Source: Streptomyces sp. Ru71
GTDB lineage: Bacteria > Actinomycetota > Actinomycetes > Streptomycetales > Streptomycetaceae
Direction of reading: 5' to 3'
DNA: 64,000 bases
Assembly: GCF_002920535.1 (NCBI RefSeq)
Contig: NZ_PQSS01000003.1
Location: 1-64,000 of the forward strand
In this document: positions 18,390 through 28,404 of the stretch, piece after piece
Layout: every line of letters starts with the position of its first letter
Numbering within the stretch: position 1 is the first letter of the stretch
Program-made: the position numbers and the translations under genes
Notes under the pieces: model-generated
What the model was told of the DNA's origin: nothing
Database searches by the model: none
The model's input: the letters and a program-made list of their open reading frames with translations, nothing else

Positions 18390-19384
18390 CCGCCTCGGGG
18401 CACGACCACGAAGCAGCCGAGCTCTGCGAGCCGGGCCTGGCGCTGTACGCCCGCGCACTGCGCGAGGGCCATGTGACGACACGGGCCGCCGAACCCCTGC
18501 CGTGCCTGGTCGAGGCGGGTCTGCTGCAGCCGGACGCCACCGACGCGGGCCGGCTGCGCCCGCTCCCCGCCGCCCTCGCGCTGCCCAGGCTGCTGCGCAC
18601 CATGGAGGACGACATCGCCCGCCGGCGGCGCAGGGAGGCCCTGCTGGTCGAGGCGTTCGAACCACTCCTCGCCCTGCCCGCACCGCATGCCGACGGCGCC
18701 CACGCCGACACCGCCGACACCGGCGCCATCCGCCTGCTGAGCGGCATCGACCGCATCAACCGGGCCATCACCGAGGCGTTGTCCACGGCCCGGGCCGAAC
18801 TGCTCACCATCCAGCCGCACGCGAGTCATGTCACCACCGCCCTGCCGCGGCACGCGGAGGCCCTCTCGCGCGACCAGGACTTCCTGGACCGCGGCGGCCG
18901 CATCCGCGCCCTGTACCAGCACACCACGCGTCACATGCCCACCGTGATCGCCCGCTACGAGCGCCTGCGCGGCGACGTCCAGGCCCGCACCCTGGACGAG
19001 GTGACGAAACGTCTGCTGATCCTGGACCGGGAGGTGGCCTACATCCCCGCCAACGCGGACCGCACACTCGCCCTGGAGGCCCGCCACCCCGCCCTGGTCG
19101 ACTTCCTCGCCACCGCCTTCGACCGCCTCTGGCGGCTGGCCACCCCGATGTTCCCGGAGGCCGTCCAGCCGCCCACCCGGGGCGGTGTGACGCCCCGCCA
19201 GCGGGCCATCGCCGCCCTGCTCATCGAGGGGCACACCGACGCCGTCATCGCCGAACGCCTCGGCATGAACGTGCGCACCGTGCGCGAGCACATCGCCAAG
19301 CTCGCCGCCACCCTCGGCAGCGAGAGCCGGGCGCAGCTCGGCTACCTCATCTCACGCTCGGGGATTCTTGACGCGGAAGCGTGA
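18386..19384 (+). CDS. LuxR-tailed transcriptional regulator, paralog 2
   Basis: 332 residues. The GTG start at 18386 overlaps the stop of paralog 1 by four bases. It has the same three-part plan: LCEPGLALYARALREGH at the N terminus, LLTIQPHASHVTTALPRHAE and GRIRALYQHTTRHMPTVIAR in the middle, then HTH IAALLIEGHTDAVIAERLG with NVRTVREHIAKLAATLGSES. A reading frame extending upstream to 17432 is open but lies inside paralog 1 and is rejected. Its 3' end overlaps the convergent paralog 3 gene by 38 bp. Confidence 0.82.
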   Translation: MTASGHDHEAAELCEPGLALYARALREGHVTTRAAEPLPCLVEAGLLQPDATDAGRLRPLPAALALPRLLRTMEDDIARRRRREALLVEAFEPLLALPAPHADGAHADTADTGAIRLLSGIDRINRAITEALSTARAELLTIQPHASHVTTALPRHAEALSRDQDFLDRGGRIRALYQHTTRHMPTVIARYERLRGDVQARTLDEVTKRLLILDREVAYIPANADRTLALEARHPALVDFLATAFDRLWRLATPMFPEAVQPPTRGGVTPRQRAIAALLIEGHTDAVIAERLGMNVRTVREHIAKLAATLGSESRAQLGYLISRSGILDAEA

Positions 19385-20375
19385 GCTGGGCCGGGGTGTC
19401 GAGGCCCACCTGGGCGATACGGACGCCCAGCTGGGTGCGGCTGGCGGCGCCCAGGGTCTCCGAAAGCCGGGCGATGTGGGCGCGGCAGGTCCGCACGCTG
19501 ATGCCGAGCCGCTCGGCGATGACCGCGTCCTGGTGGCCCTCCGCCAGCAGGGCCGCGATGGACTGCTCGCGGTGCGAGATGCCCTCGAAGCCGCTGTCGG
19601 GGACGGGCGCGTTGAGCGGGACGCCGAGGCGCCACAGCCGTTCGAAGACCGTGACCAGGTAGGAGATCAGCGCCGGGTGGCGCAGTTCGAGGGCCATCGT
19701 GCGCTCGGAGTTCGCGGGGATGAAGGCCACCGTGCGGTCGAAGAGGATCAGCCGGTCCACGACCTCGTCGAGCGTGCGCGCCTCGACCGCGTCGCCCATC
19801 AGCTCCAGATAGGTCAGCAGGCCCTGTCCGTGCCGCGCCACATGGTTGTACAGGTCGCGCATCCGCACCCCACGGCCGCGCAGCGCCAGCGCCCGGTGCA
19901 GGCCCTCGGACAGCTCGTGCTCGCGGCGGATGCCGCCCGGCTGGACGGTCAGCACCTCCGTGGTGCACGCCTGTGTCGCCTCGTCCATGGCCGCCTGGAT
20001 CCGGGCCAGCCCGTCCAGCACCCGGATCGCGCTGCCCTCGCCCGCCCCGGGCCCCGCCGCCGGCGTGCGGCCGCCCAGGCCCGCGTACCACTCGACGGCC
20101 GCCACCGCCGCGCCCACCCGGCGCTGGCTCTCGGCGACCTCGTCGTACACGCCGCGCAGCAGCCGGGTCATGACCTCCTGGGGCGCGGTCGGCACCAGCC
20201 AGTCCATGTCGTCGGGGTCGGGATGCAGCAGGGCCAGGTCGAGCAGGCAGGGAACCTGCTCGGCGTCCCGGCGGGGCACCCGGCCGCGCCGCACGGCCCG
20301 GGAGTACACCCGGTCCCCGGCCGCGCACAGTCGGTCGGCACCGTGCGGGTGCTCCTCCGTCCCGTGCCCGGTCAT
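19347..20375 (-). CDS. LuxR-tailed transcriptional regulator, paralog 3
   Basis: 342 residues from ATG 20375. The architecture is the same as its two neighbours: RLCAAGDRVYSRAVRRGRV, CLLDLALLHPDPDDMDWL (nearly identical to paralog 1 in this stretch), VLTVQPGGIRREHELSEG, RMRDLYNHVARHGQGLL, and the HTH IAALLAEGHQDAVIAERLG with SVRTCRAHIARLSETLGAAS. The last 38 bp overlap the end of paralog 2 tail to tail, so antisense transcription could matter. A cluster of GTTGC inverted repeats precedes it and may be an autoregulatory site. Confidence 0.82.
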   Translation of the reverse strand: MTGHGTEEHPHGADRLCAAGDRVYSRAVRRGRVPRRDAEQVPCLLDLALLHPDPDDMDWLVPTAPQEVMTRLLRGVYDEVAESQRRVGAAVAAVEWYAGLGGRTPAAGPGAGEGSAIRVLDGLARIQAAMDEATQACTTEVLTVQPGGIRREHELSEGLHRALALRGRGVRMRDLYNHVARHGQGLLTYLELMGDAVEARTLDEVVDRLILFDRTVAFIPANSERTMALELRHPALISYLVTVFERLWRLGVPLNAPVPDSGFEGISHREQSIAALLAEGHQDAVIAERLGISVRTCRAHIARLSETLGAASRTQLGVRIAQVGLDTPAQLTLPRQESPSVR

Positions 20376-20410
20376 CGCCCATCCACCCCCGGTTCACGCC
20401 TCTTCCGCAG

Positions 20411-20530
20411 CGCAACTATGCGCGGACGGAGCGTTGCGTGCAACACGGGTCCGGCCCCCGTGACCGAGGGAAACCACCGGTTCGTACCGCTATCTCCCGG
20501 CCTCCGCCCCACCCTGTTGCAACAAGTTGC
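20411..20530. promoter_or_regulatory. Cluster of GTTGC/GCAAC inverted repeats
   Basis: Divergent region between paralog 3 and a lipoprotein gene. It contains a CGCAAC half site at about 20411, GTTGCGTGCAAC (perfect arms, 2-base spacer) at 20433-20444, and TGTTGCAACA at 20515-20524 followed by AAGTTGC. Repeated half sites at both promoters suggest binding by a dimeric regulator. Confidence 0.45.
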
Positions 20531-20570
20531 CCTCCGGCGCCCCTCCCCTTTCCCGGGCCCCGGCCCGACA

Positions 20571-21161
20571 ATGCCGGACATGGTCCGCGCAGGGCGTACG
20601 ACTCCGACGTATCGACCGATTCCGGTGGTCCGGGCTGCCGTCGCCGCCCTCGTCGCCGCCTTCGCGCTCCTCGGCTGCGACGCCGGCGGCGAGCCGTCCC
20701 ACGCCTCCCCCTCGCCCGTCCAGCGGGCCTCGCGCGAGTACCGGGACGGGCATCTGGTCTTCACCGTGCTCTCCCTGCGCTGCGGGCTCACCGCGGTGGC
20801 CGGGACGCACAGCGAGGCGCAGCCGGACGGGCAGTACTGCACGGCGCGGCTGCGGGTGCGCAACGCCGACCCCGCCTTCCACACGTACGTGGCCGCGCAG
20901 CAGCGCCTGGTGAGCGCCGACGGGGCGCGGGCCACGCCCGACTCCTTCGCCATGGCGGTACGCCGGCAGCACGAGCGGGTGGAGATCGGCGGGCACGACC
21001 TCATCGAGATCGAGATCTGGTACGACGTCCCGAAGCGGGCGCGGGTGACCGGGATGCGGGTGTCCGGGGACCGGGACCCGGACGGCTATCTCAGCGGCGA
21101 GACGGTCCGGCACGCACCGGACGGCGTGTTCGTGCCCCTCAAGCCCCTCACCGGGCCGTGA
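20571..21161 (+). CDS. Secreted lipoprotein with DUF4352-like domain
   Basis: 196 residues from ATG 20571. ATG 20580, three codons later, is equally possible and neither has a clear ribosome site. The N-terminal signal ends in a lipobox (VAAFALLGCDAGG), so the protein should be lipid-anchored outside the membrane. The mature domain (HLVFTVLSLRCGLTAVAG, YCTARLRVRNADPAFHTY, RQHERVEIGGHDLIEIEIWY) has the beta-sandwich pattern of DUF4352 proteins, with two Cys that may bond. The role is unknown. It is divergent from paralog 3 and ends in its own hairpin. Confidence 0.75.
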   Translation: MPDMVRAGRTTPTYRPIPVVRAAVAALVAAFALLGCDAGGEPSHASPSPVQRASREYRDGHLVFTVLSLRCGLTAVAGTHSEAQPDGQYCTARLRVRNADPAFHTYVAAQQRLVSADGARATPDSFAMAVRRQHERVEIGGHDLIEIEIWYDVPKRARVTGMRVSGDRDPDGYLSGETVRHAPDGVFVPLKPLTGP

Positions 21162-21166
21162 GGGGC
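21143..21166 (+). terminator. Hairpin spanning the lipoprotein stop codon
   Basis: GCCCCTCA and TGAGGGGC pair perfectly over 8 bp with an 8-base loop. The TGA stop codon is inside the 3' arm. It is followed by a GCGGGCCCGC palindrome before the convergent sugar-binding protein gene. Confidence 0.5.
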
Positions 21167-21198
21167 TCGGGCGGGCCCGCCGCGCCGGCCGGCCCGGG

Positions 21199-22308
21199 CT
21201 ACTTCGTCAGACCGAGCGCCGCGCACGCCGAGGCGTACTTCGCGGTGCAGATCTCCGAGGTCTTGTAGATGCCGTCCTTGACGACGGTGCTCTTGATGTT
21301 GCTCTTCGTCAGCGCGACCACGGAGACCAGCTGGGCCGGGATCTCCTTGTCCGTGGGGCTGTCCACGGTGTCGGTGGCCAGGGCGTCGAACTGGATGTCC
21401 CGGCCCTGGACCTTGGCCACGGCCATCTCCGCCGCGGCCTCCGCCTCGGTCGGGTAGGGCTTGTAGACGCTCATGTACTGGTCGCCGGCGACGATGCGCT
21501 GCACCGCGTCCAGTTCGGCGTCCTGGCCGGTGATCGGGGGCAGATCGGTGACGCCGGCCGCCTTGAAGGCCTTGATGATGCCGCCGGCCATCGCGTCGTT
21601 GGCGGAGTAGACGCCGGTGATCTTCTTCGCGCCGAGAGCGGCGATCGCCTCGGCCATGTTGGCCTGGGCGTTCTTCGGGTCCCAGTCCTTGGTGTCGTAG
21701 GACTTCGCGATCGTCACCTTGTTGCTGAGCTCGGAGAGCGCGCCCTGCTTGAACTGCCCCGCGTTGGGGTCGGTGGGCGAGCCGTTCATCATGACGATCT
21801 GGTCGGCGGAGCCGGCGCGCGAGCCGAGGGCGTCCAGCAGGGTGCGGCCCTGCACCTCGCCGACGAGCTCGTTGTCGAAGGAGACGTACGCCTCGATCGG
21901 GCCCTCGGCGAGACGGTCGTAGGCGATGACCGGGATGCCGGCGTCCTTGGCCTTCTTCACCTCGCCGGCGATGGCGTGGGAGTCGACCGCGTCCAGCAGG
22001 ATGACGTCGACCTTGTCGTCGATCATCTTCTGCATCTGGCCGGTCTGCCGGGCCGCGTCCTGCTCGGCGTTGGCGTACTCGACCCTGCCCTTGCCGTGGG
22101 TGAGGGAGGCGACCTTCGCCGCGATGATGGGGTGGTCGAACTTCTCGTACCGGGAGTTGACCTTCTCCGGCAGCAGCAGGCCCACCGTGACGTCGTCGGT
22201 CTTGGTGGGGCTCGCGGTGTTGCCGCCGTCCGTCGCGTTCAGCATGCTGCAGCCGGCGAGCGACAGGATCATCGTGGATGCGGCCACGGATATGGCGGTA
22301 CGACGCAT
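21199..22308 (-). CDS. Sugar ABC transporter substrate-binding lipoprotein (xylose type)
   Basis: 369 residues from ATG 22308; GTG 22320 is an alternative. The signal peptide has lipobox ILSLAGCSM. The mature part is a periplasmic-binding-protein fold of the D-xylose/ChvE class: VTVGLLLPEKVNSRYEKFD, KVDVILLDAVDSHAIAGEV, IPVIAYDRLAEGP, IVMMNGSPTDPNAGQFKQGA, GVYSANDAMAGGIIKAFK and ITGQDAELDAVQRIVAGDQ. In a transporter it would deliver a pentose-like sugar to a permease/ATPase pair. None is adjacent here, so it is an orphan or pairs with a distant system. A 450-bp gap follows its start. Confidence 0.88.
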   Translation of the reverse strand: MRRTAISVAASTMILSLAGCSMLNATDGGNTASPTKTDDVTVGLLLPEKVNSRYEKFDHPIIAAKVASLTHGKGRVEYANAEQDAARQTGQMQKMIDDKVDVILLDAVDSHAIAGEVKKAKDAGIPVIAYDRLAEGPIEAYVSFDNELVGEVQGRTLLDALGSRAGSADQIVMMNGSPTDPNAGQFKQGALSELSNKVTIAKSYDTKDWDPKNAQANMAEAIAALGAKKITGVYSANDAMAGGIIKAFKAAGVTDLPPITGQDAELDAVQRIVAGDQYMSVYKPYPTEAEAAAEMAVAKVQGRDIQFDALATDTVDSPTDKEIPAQLVSVVALTKSNIKSTVVKDGIYKTSEICTAKYASACAALGLTK

Positions 22309-22574
22309 GCGGGTGCTCACTTCGGGGTGCGGTACGAAACGCGGGCGCAGCGGCACGACCCACGTGACTGAAAAGCCAACGCGGCGGCGCCGCTCTGCGT
22401 CAAGGTCAGCCACCTAACGAGATGACAACATCACCCTCCGCTTCGTCCGTGAAGACCCGAAGGGGTCCCGTACATTCACCGCCAAACACCCTTTACCGGT
22501 CCTTCACCAGCGGGTGTTCTCCTCCATGGATCAGCACAGGGGACCGAAAGTTTTCGGCCATTCGTAAGGGCGTG

Positions 22575-22628
22575 TCACCTGTGCCGCTGTTGCGAAGTGG
22601 TGACGAAGCGGCTGTTGATCACAGGTGA
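22575..22628. repeat. Widely spaced 9-bp inverted repeat
   Basis: TCACCTGTG at 22575-22583 is the exact complement of CACAGGTGA at 22620-22628, with 36 bases between. It lies in the 450-bp gene-free gap 22321-22770, which otherwise holds only promoter-like sequence and the 15-bp repeat below. It could be an operator pair or a long stem-loop in a leader. Confidence 0.4.
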
Positions 22629-22701
22629 AGGCGGCGTGAAGATAGCTGCACCGCGCACGGACCGGGGGGTGATGACGACCGGGGTGACGGGCGCGGGCGC
22701 C

Positions 22702-22731
22702 TTCTCTTCTTCCGGTTTCTCTTCTTCCGGT
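22702..22731. repeat. 15-bp exact tandem duplication
   Basis: TTCTCTTCTTCCGGT occurs twice head to tail, 40 bp before the start of the wall-anchored protein gene. This is pyrimidine-rich on the plus strand and unlike the surrounding GC pattern. Confidence 0.8.
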
Positions 22732-22770
22732 TCGCCGTGCCGTGAACCCTTGTGACCCCTGGGGGAGTCC

Positions 22771-24084
22771 ATGTCCGCTCGCCTCACCGCCGCCCGCCGT
22801 CTGCACACGGCCGCCGCGACCGCCGTCGTCCTGACCGTCGCCGGTGCCGCCTTCCTTCCGGCCGCCGCCGGCGCCGCCGAGCAGCAGCCCGCCGGCAAGC
22901 CGCTGACGATGACGCTCGGCAAGCCCGCCCCCGACGCCCCGCTCAGCCGCGGCGGCGCCACCGCGTCCATGACGCTGACGGTCAGCAACTCCTCCGACCA
23001 GCCGCAGGACTTCTCCGCCTGGCTGCTCGGCGAGGCCGACGGCCCGGCCCCGATCCAGTCCGACTCCGTCGTCCTCGACGTGAGCGCGCTGAACGCCCCC
23101 GCGACCAAGACCTTCGTGGGCGGGCAGGACGGCGGCTGGCAGGGCATGTTCTACCCGTCCTCCGGCAAGCTCGGGGACGGCTTCTCGGTCCCCGCCAAGG
23201 GCGAGCTCACCTGGAAGGTGACCGTCGGACTCGACAGGAACTACCCCACCAACGACGGCGACCTCACCCTGACGGCCAGCCCCGTCACCGGCTTCGAGAA
23301 GATCGACGCGGACAAGTCCCGCAACACCGCGGTCTTCAGGACCGACCCGCAGATCCGGCCCGGCGAGCTCAACACCACCTGGAACTGGGACCGCAAGGTC
23401 GCCCGCCCCGGTCAGTGGGCCGGCCTGACCCTGAACACGGCCGCCACCGGCCCCGGCGAGTTCCCCCGGGAGCTGCGCCGCACCATCGTCGTCCGCCCCC
23501 TGTACGTCACCACCCACCACGACTTCCTGCTGGAGGCCGAGCTGGGCGGCAAGCGGGTCCGCCTGGAGAAGACCGACCTCGACACCTGGGAGCTGCCGCC
23601 CCTCCCGAAGGGCTTCGGCTCCTCCTCGGGCACCGCGTCCGTCAAGCTGTACCTCGGCCTCGGCGACCACTCCGACATCGTGGAGGACAGCGTCGTCCAC
23701 GTGCGGGCCATCTACTCGATGGGCGGCACCTACGACTTCGCCGAGTCCGCCACCGAGGTCGAGGCCGGCCCGGCGCAGACCACGCCGACCACGCCGCCGC
23801 CCGGCACCGCCTCCCCGTCGCCGTCGGCCTCCCCGACCCCGACCTCCACCCCGACCGGCACGCCGTCGGCCACCGCGAGCGCCACGGCGACCGCCGGAGC
23901 CGGCACCTCCGGGACCACGGGCACGGGCACGGGCACGGGCACGAGCGCGACCGTCACCGGCTCGATGGCCTCCACCGGCTCGGGCTCGACCGGTCCGCTG
24001 GCCGCGGCCGCCGCCGCGCTCGTCGCCCTCGGCGCGGCCGCCGCCTTCCTCGGCGCCCGGCGCCGGCGCACCACGCGCGGCTGA
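22771..24084 (+). CDS. Cell-wall-anchored surface protein with sortase-like C-terminal signal
   Basis: 437 residues. A signal peptide (TAAATAVVLTVAGAAFLPAAAGAAE) is followed by a roughly 300-residue beta-rich extracellular region (MTLTVSNSSDQPQDFSAWL, WNWDRKVARPGQWAGLTL). Next come a Pro/Thr/Ser stalk of about 60 residues with (GT)n repeats, and then MASTG, a hydrophobic helix (PLAAAAAALVALGAAAAFL) and ARRRR. This is the layout of a sortase substrate. MASTG departs from LPxTG and is near the LAxTG type used by Streptomyces class E sortases. Binding partner or function is unknown. GGGGGAG precedes the ATG. Confidence 0.78.
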   Translation: MSARLTAARRLHTAAATAVVLTVAGAAFLPAAAGAAEQQPAGKPLTMTLGKPAPDAPLSRGGATASMTLTVSNSSDQPQDFSAWLLGEADGPAPIQSDSVVLDVSALNAPATKTFVGGQDGGWQGMFYPSSGKLGDGFSVPAKGELTWKVTVGLDRNYPTNDGDLTLTASPVTGFEKIDADKSRNTAVFRTDPQIRPGELNTTWNWDRKVARPGQWAGLTLNTAATGPGEFPRELRRTIVVRPLYVTTHHDFLLEAELGGKRVRLEKTDLDTWELPPLPKGFGSSSGTASVKLYLGLGDHSDIVEDSVVHVRAIYSMGGTYDFAESATEVEAGPAQTTPTTPPPGTASPSPSASPTPTSTPTGTPSATASATATAGAGTSGTTGTGTGTGTSATVTGSMASTGSGSTGPLAAAAAALVALGAAAAFLGARRRRTTRG

Positions 24085-24115
24085 TACGCACCGCGACGCC
24101 CGGCACCACGACGCG

Positions 24116-24150
24116 AAGGAGCCCGGAGGCGACATGCCTCCGGGCTCCTT
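24116..24150. terminator. Strong bidirectional terminator before hspR
   Basis: Perfect 15-bp stem (AAGGAGCCCGGAGGC) with loop GACAT and a TT end on the plus strand. It is positioned between the surface protein gene and the end of the dnaK operon, which run convergently. Confidence 0.88.
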
Positions 24151-24166
24151 CGCACGTGAACTACCG

Positions 24167-24613
24167 CTAGTCCTTGGCCTTCTTCGGCCGCCACACCACC
24201 AGCGCGCTGGTCTGCTGGACCTCCTGGTACGGGACCAGGTCGCGGCGGTAGGAGGCGTGCACGGCGGCCTCGCGCTGCTGCATCGCCGCCGCCGCGCCCT
24301 CCAGGGCCGCCTGCAGCTCCGCGACGCGGGACTGCAACGCGGCGACCTGGTTCTCCAGTTCGATGATGCGTTTGATGCCGGCCAGGTTGATGCCCTCGTC
24401 CTGCGACAACTGCTGCACCTGGCGGAGCAGTTCGATGTCGCGGGCCGAGTAGCGCCGGCCCCGGCCGGCGGTGCGGTCCGGGGAGACCAGGCCCAGACGG
24501 TCGTACTGGCGCAGCGTCTGCGGGTGGAGGCCGGAGAGCTGGGCCGCCACCGAGATGACGTAGACCGGGGTGTCCTCGGTCAGTTCATACGGGTTACGTC
24601 GCCGGCCGTCCAT
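24167..24613 (-). CDS. hspR: HspR heat-shock repressor (MerR family)
   Basis: 148 residues from ATG 24613, with GGGAG 10 bases upstream; ATG 24622 overlaps the dnaJ stop but has its ribosome site only one base away. The MerR-type DNA-binding domain reads PVYVISVAAQLSGLHPQTLR, QYDRLGLVSPDRTAGRGRRYS and RDIELLRQVQQLSQDEGINL. A coiled coil (ELENQVAALQSRVAELQAAL) follows for dimerisation. The C-terminal tail is hydrophobic and basic. HspR binds HAIR sites with DnaK as co-repressor, and such sites are seen here before dnaK and clpB. It is the last gene of the operon. Confidence 0.95.
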   Translation of the reverse strand: MDGRRRNPYELTEDTPVYVISVAAQLSGLHPQTLRQYDRLGLVSPDRTAGRGRRYSARDIELLRQVQQLSQDEGINLAGIKRIIELENQVAALQSRVAELQAALEGAAAAMQQREAAVHASYRRDLVPYQEVQQTSALVVWRPKKAKD

Positions 24614-24618
24614 CCCAC

Positions 24619-25785
24619 TCATGCTCCCTTCGCGGCCTCGAACAGCTCCGCCCGCGGATCCTCGCCCGCGGTCGCCTCGCGATACGCCTCCAGCGCGTCA
24701 CGAGCCTTCCCCGACAGGTCCGTGGGGACACTCACCTCCACGGTCACCAGCAGGTCGCCGCGGGTGCCGTCCTTGCGGACCGCGCCCTTGCCGCGGGCGC
24801 GCATGGTGCGCCCGTTGGGCGTGCCGGGCGGCAGCTTCAGCGTGACCGGCGGGCCGCCCAGGGTCGGCACCCTGACCTCCCCGCCGAGCGCCGCCTCCGC
24901 GAACGTCACCGGCACGGTCACCGTGAGATTGTCGTCCTTGCGGCCGAACACCGGGTGCGCGTCGACGTGCACGACGACGTACAGGTCGCCGGCCGGACCG
25001 CCGCGCTCGCCCGGGGCGCCCTTGCCGCGCAGCCGGATCCGCTGCCCGTCCGAGACGCCGGCCGGGATGCGGACCTGCATGGTGCGGGAGGACTTGGCCC
25101 GGCCGCTGCCGTGGCAGACCTCGCACGGGTTCTCCGCGATCAGGCCCCGGCCCTTGCAGTCCGGGCAGGGGTCGGTCAGCGAGAAGCCGCCGCCCGAACC
25201 GCGCGCCACCTGGCCGGTGCCGACACAGGTCGGGCACACCCGCGGCGTGCCGTTCTTGTCGCCGGTGCCGGAGCAGGCCTTGCACGGCGCCTGCGACGAC
25301 ATCCGCAGCGGGACCGTCGCGCCCTCGATCGCCTCGGTGAAGCTGAGCGTGACCTCGGACTCGACGTCCTGGCCGCGGCGCGGCTGGGTCCGCGTCCCCG
25401 TGGCGCCGCCCCGGTTGAACAGGCCCCCGAAGACGTCACCGAGTCCCCCGCCGAAGCTGCCCCCGCCCTGGGCGCCTCCGAAGAGATCGCCCAGGTCGAA
25501 GTTGAAGGAGCCGCCGCCCGCGCCCGGACCCGGGCGGAAGCCGCCGCTGCCGAACAGCGCGCGGGCCTCGTCGTACTCCTTGCGCTTCTTGGGGTCGCCG
25601 AGCACGTCGTTGGCCTCGGAGATCTCCTTGAAGCGCTCCTCGGCCTTGGCGTTGCCCTTGTTGGCGTCCGGGTGGTACTCGCGGGCGAGCTTCCGGTACG
25701 CCTTCTTGATCTCGGCCTCGGTGGCGTCCTTGGGGACGCCGAGGACCTTGTAGTAGTCCTTCTCGATGAAGTCCTTGGTGCTCAT
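24619..25785 (-). CDS. dnaJ: Chaperone DnaJ
   Basis: 388-residue full-length type I J-protein that stimulates DnaK ATPase and delivers clients. The J domain has the HPD motif at residues 38-40 ([11 protein letters not shown]). A Gly/Phe-rich linker follows ([19 protein letters not shown]). Four zinc-binding CxxCxGxG repeats are [24 protein letters not shown] and CEVCHGSG, and the C-terminal substrate domains follow. It is located between grpE (36-bp gap) and hspR and is read from the dnaK promoter. Confidence 0.96.
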   Translation of the reverse strand: MSTKDFIEKDYYKVLGVPKDATEAEIKKAYRKLAREYHPDANKGNAKAEERFKEISEANDVLGDPKKRKEYDEARALFGSGGFRPGPGAGGGSFNFDLGDLFGGAQGGGSFGGGLGDVFGGLFNRGGATGTRTQPRRGQDVESEVTLSFTEAIEGATVPLRMSSQAPCKACSGTGDKNGTPRVCPTCVGTGQVARGSGGGFSLTDPCPDCKGRGLIAENPCEVCHGSGRAKSSRTMQVRIPAGVSDGQRIRLRGKGAPGERGGPAGDLYVVVHVDAHPVFGRKDDNLTVTVPVTFAEAALGGEVRVPTLGGPPVTLKLPPGTPNGRTMRARGKGAVRKDGTRGDLLVTVEVSVPTDLSGKARDALEAYREATAGEDPRAELFEAAKGA

Positions 25786-25821
25786 CCCCGACGTCCCTCC
25801 TTCCCCTCGGTGTACTCGACG

Positions 25822-26474
25822 TCAGCCCTCGTCCGGGCCACCGCTCTCCTTGTCGTCGGCCGCCTTGTCCTCGGCGCCCTCCGCCTTCGCGCCCTGCGCG
25901 CCCGGCTGCGGCTCGGCCACGGCCACCCGCGCGGGGCGGATGGTGCGCTCGCCGATGCGGTACCCGGGCTGCAGGATCGCCACGCAGGTCGTCTCGGTGA
26001 CGTCCGGCGCGTAGGAGTGCATCAGGGCCTCGTGGATCGTCGGGTCGAAGGGCTCGCCCTCCTTGCCGAACTGCTGCAGGCCCATCTTCGCGGCCACGGT
26101 CTCCAGCGACTCGGCGACCGACTTGAAGCCGCCGACCAGCTCGCCGTGCTCCCGCGCGCGCCCGATGTCGTCGAGCACGGGCAGCAGCTCGGTCAGGAGG
26201 TTCGCCACGGCGATCTCCTTGACCGTGACCCGGTCCCGCTCGACCCGGCGCCGGTAGTTCTGGAACTCGGCCTGCAGGCGCTGGAGGTCCGCGGTGCGCT
26301 CGTCGAGCGCCTTGCGCGTCTGGTCCAGCTGGGCCACCAGACCCGCGTTCTCGTTCCCGTCCCCGGCCGGGGCCGCCGCCTCCTCGGAGGAGGCGGCCTT
26401 CGGCTCGGCGTCGTCAGGGGTGGCGCCGGAGGGGACGTCGGGCTTCTCCTCGAAACCCGGGGTCTCCTCCGTCA

Positions 26475-26475
<1 letters not shown>
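25822..26475 (-). CDS. grpE: Nucleotide exchange factor GrpE
   Basis: 217 residues. It releases ADP from DnaK. An acidic, disordered N terminus (about 50 residues) is followed by a long coiled coil (VAQLDQTRKALDERTADLQR) and LQAEFQNYRRRVERDR. The C-terminal beta domain carries the signature EPFDPTIHEALMHS and ending segments QPGYRIGERTIRPARVAVAE. Its ATG overlaps the dnaK stop (TAATG), so translation is coupled. The C terminus is extended and charged, as in other Streptomyces. Confidence 0.95.
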
Positions 26476-28373
<1,898 letters not shown>

Positions 28374-28381
28374 TCAACAGA

Positions 28382-28402
28382 CCTGAGTCGACGAGGCTCA
28401 AC
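28382..28402 (-). promoter_or_regulatory. HAIR operator 2 of dnaK
   Basis: CCTGAGT, 7 bases, GCTCAAC: a weaker match than operator 1, spaced 52 bp (about five helical turns) from it. A lone GCTCAGG half site lies between. The stop of the upstream transferase gene is only 3 bp away. Confidence 0.75.
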
Positions 28403-28404
28403 TC

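Noticed and set aside
22575..23147. Minus-strand frame with EPEEEKPEEEK
   Set aside because: The acidic repeat is only the reverse of the 15-bp duplication; most of the frame is antisense to the surface protein and no start site is plausible.
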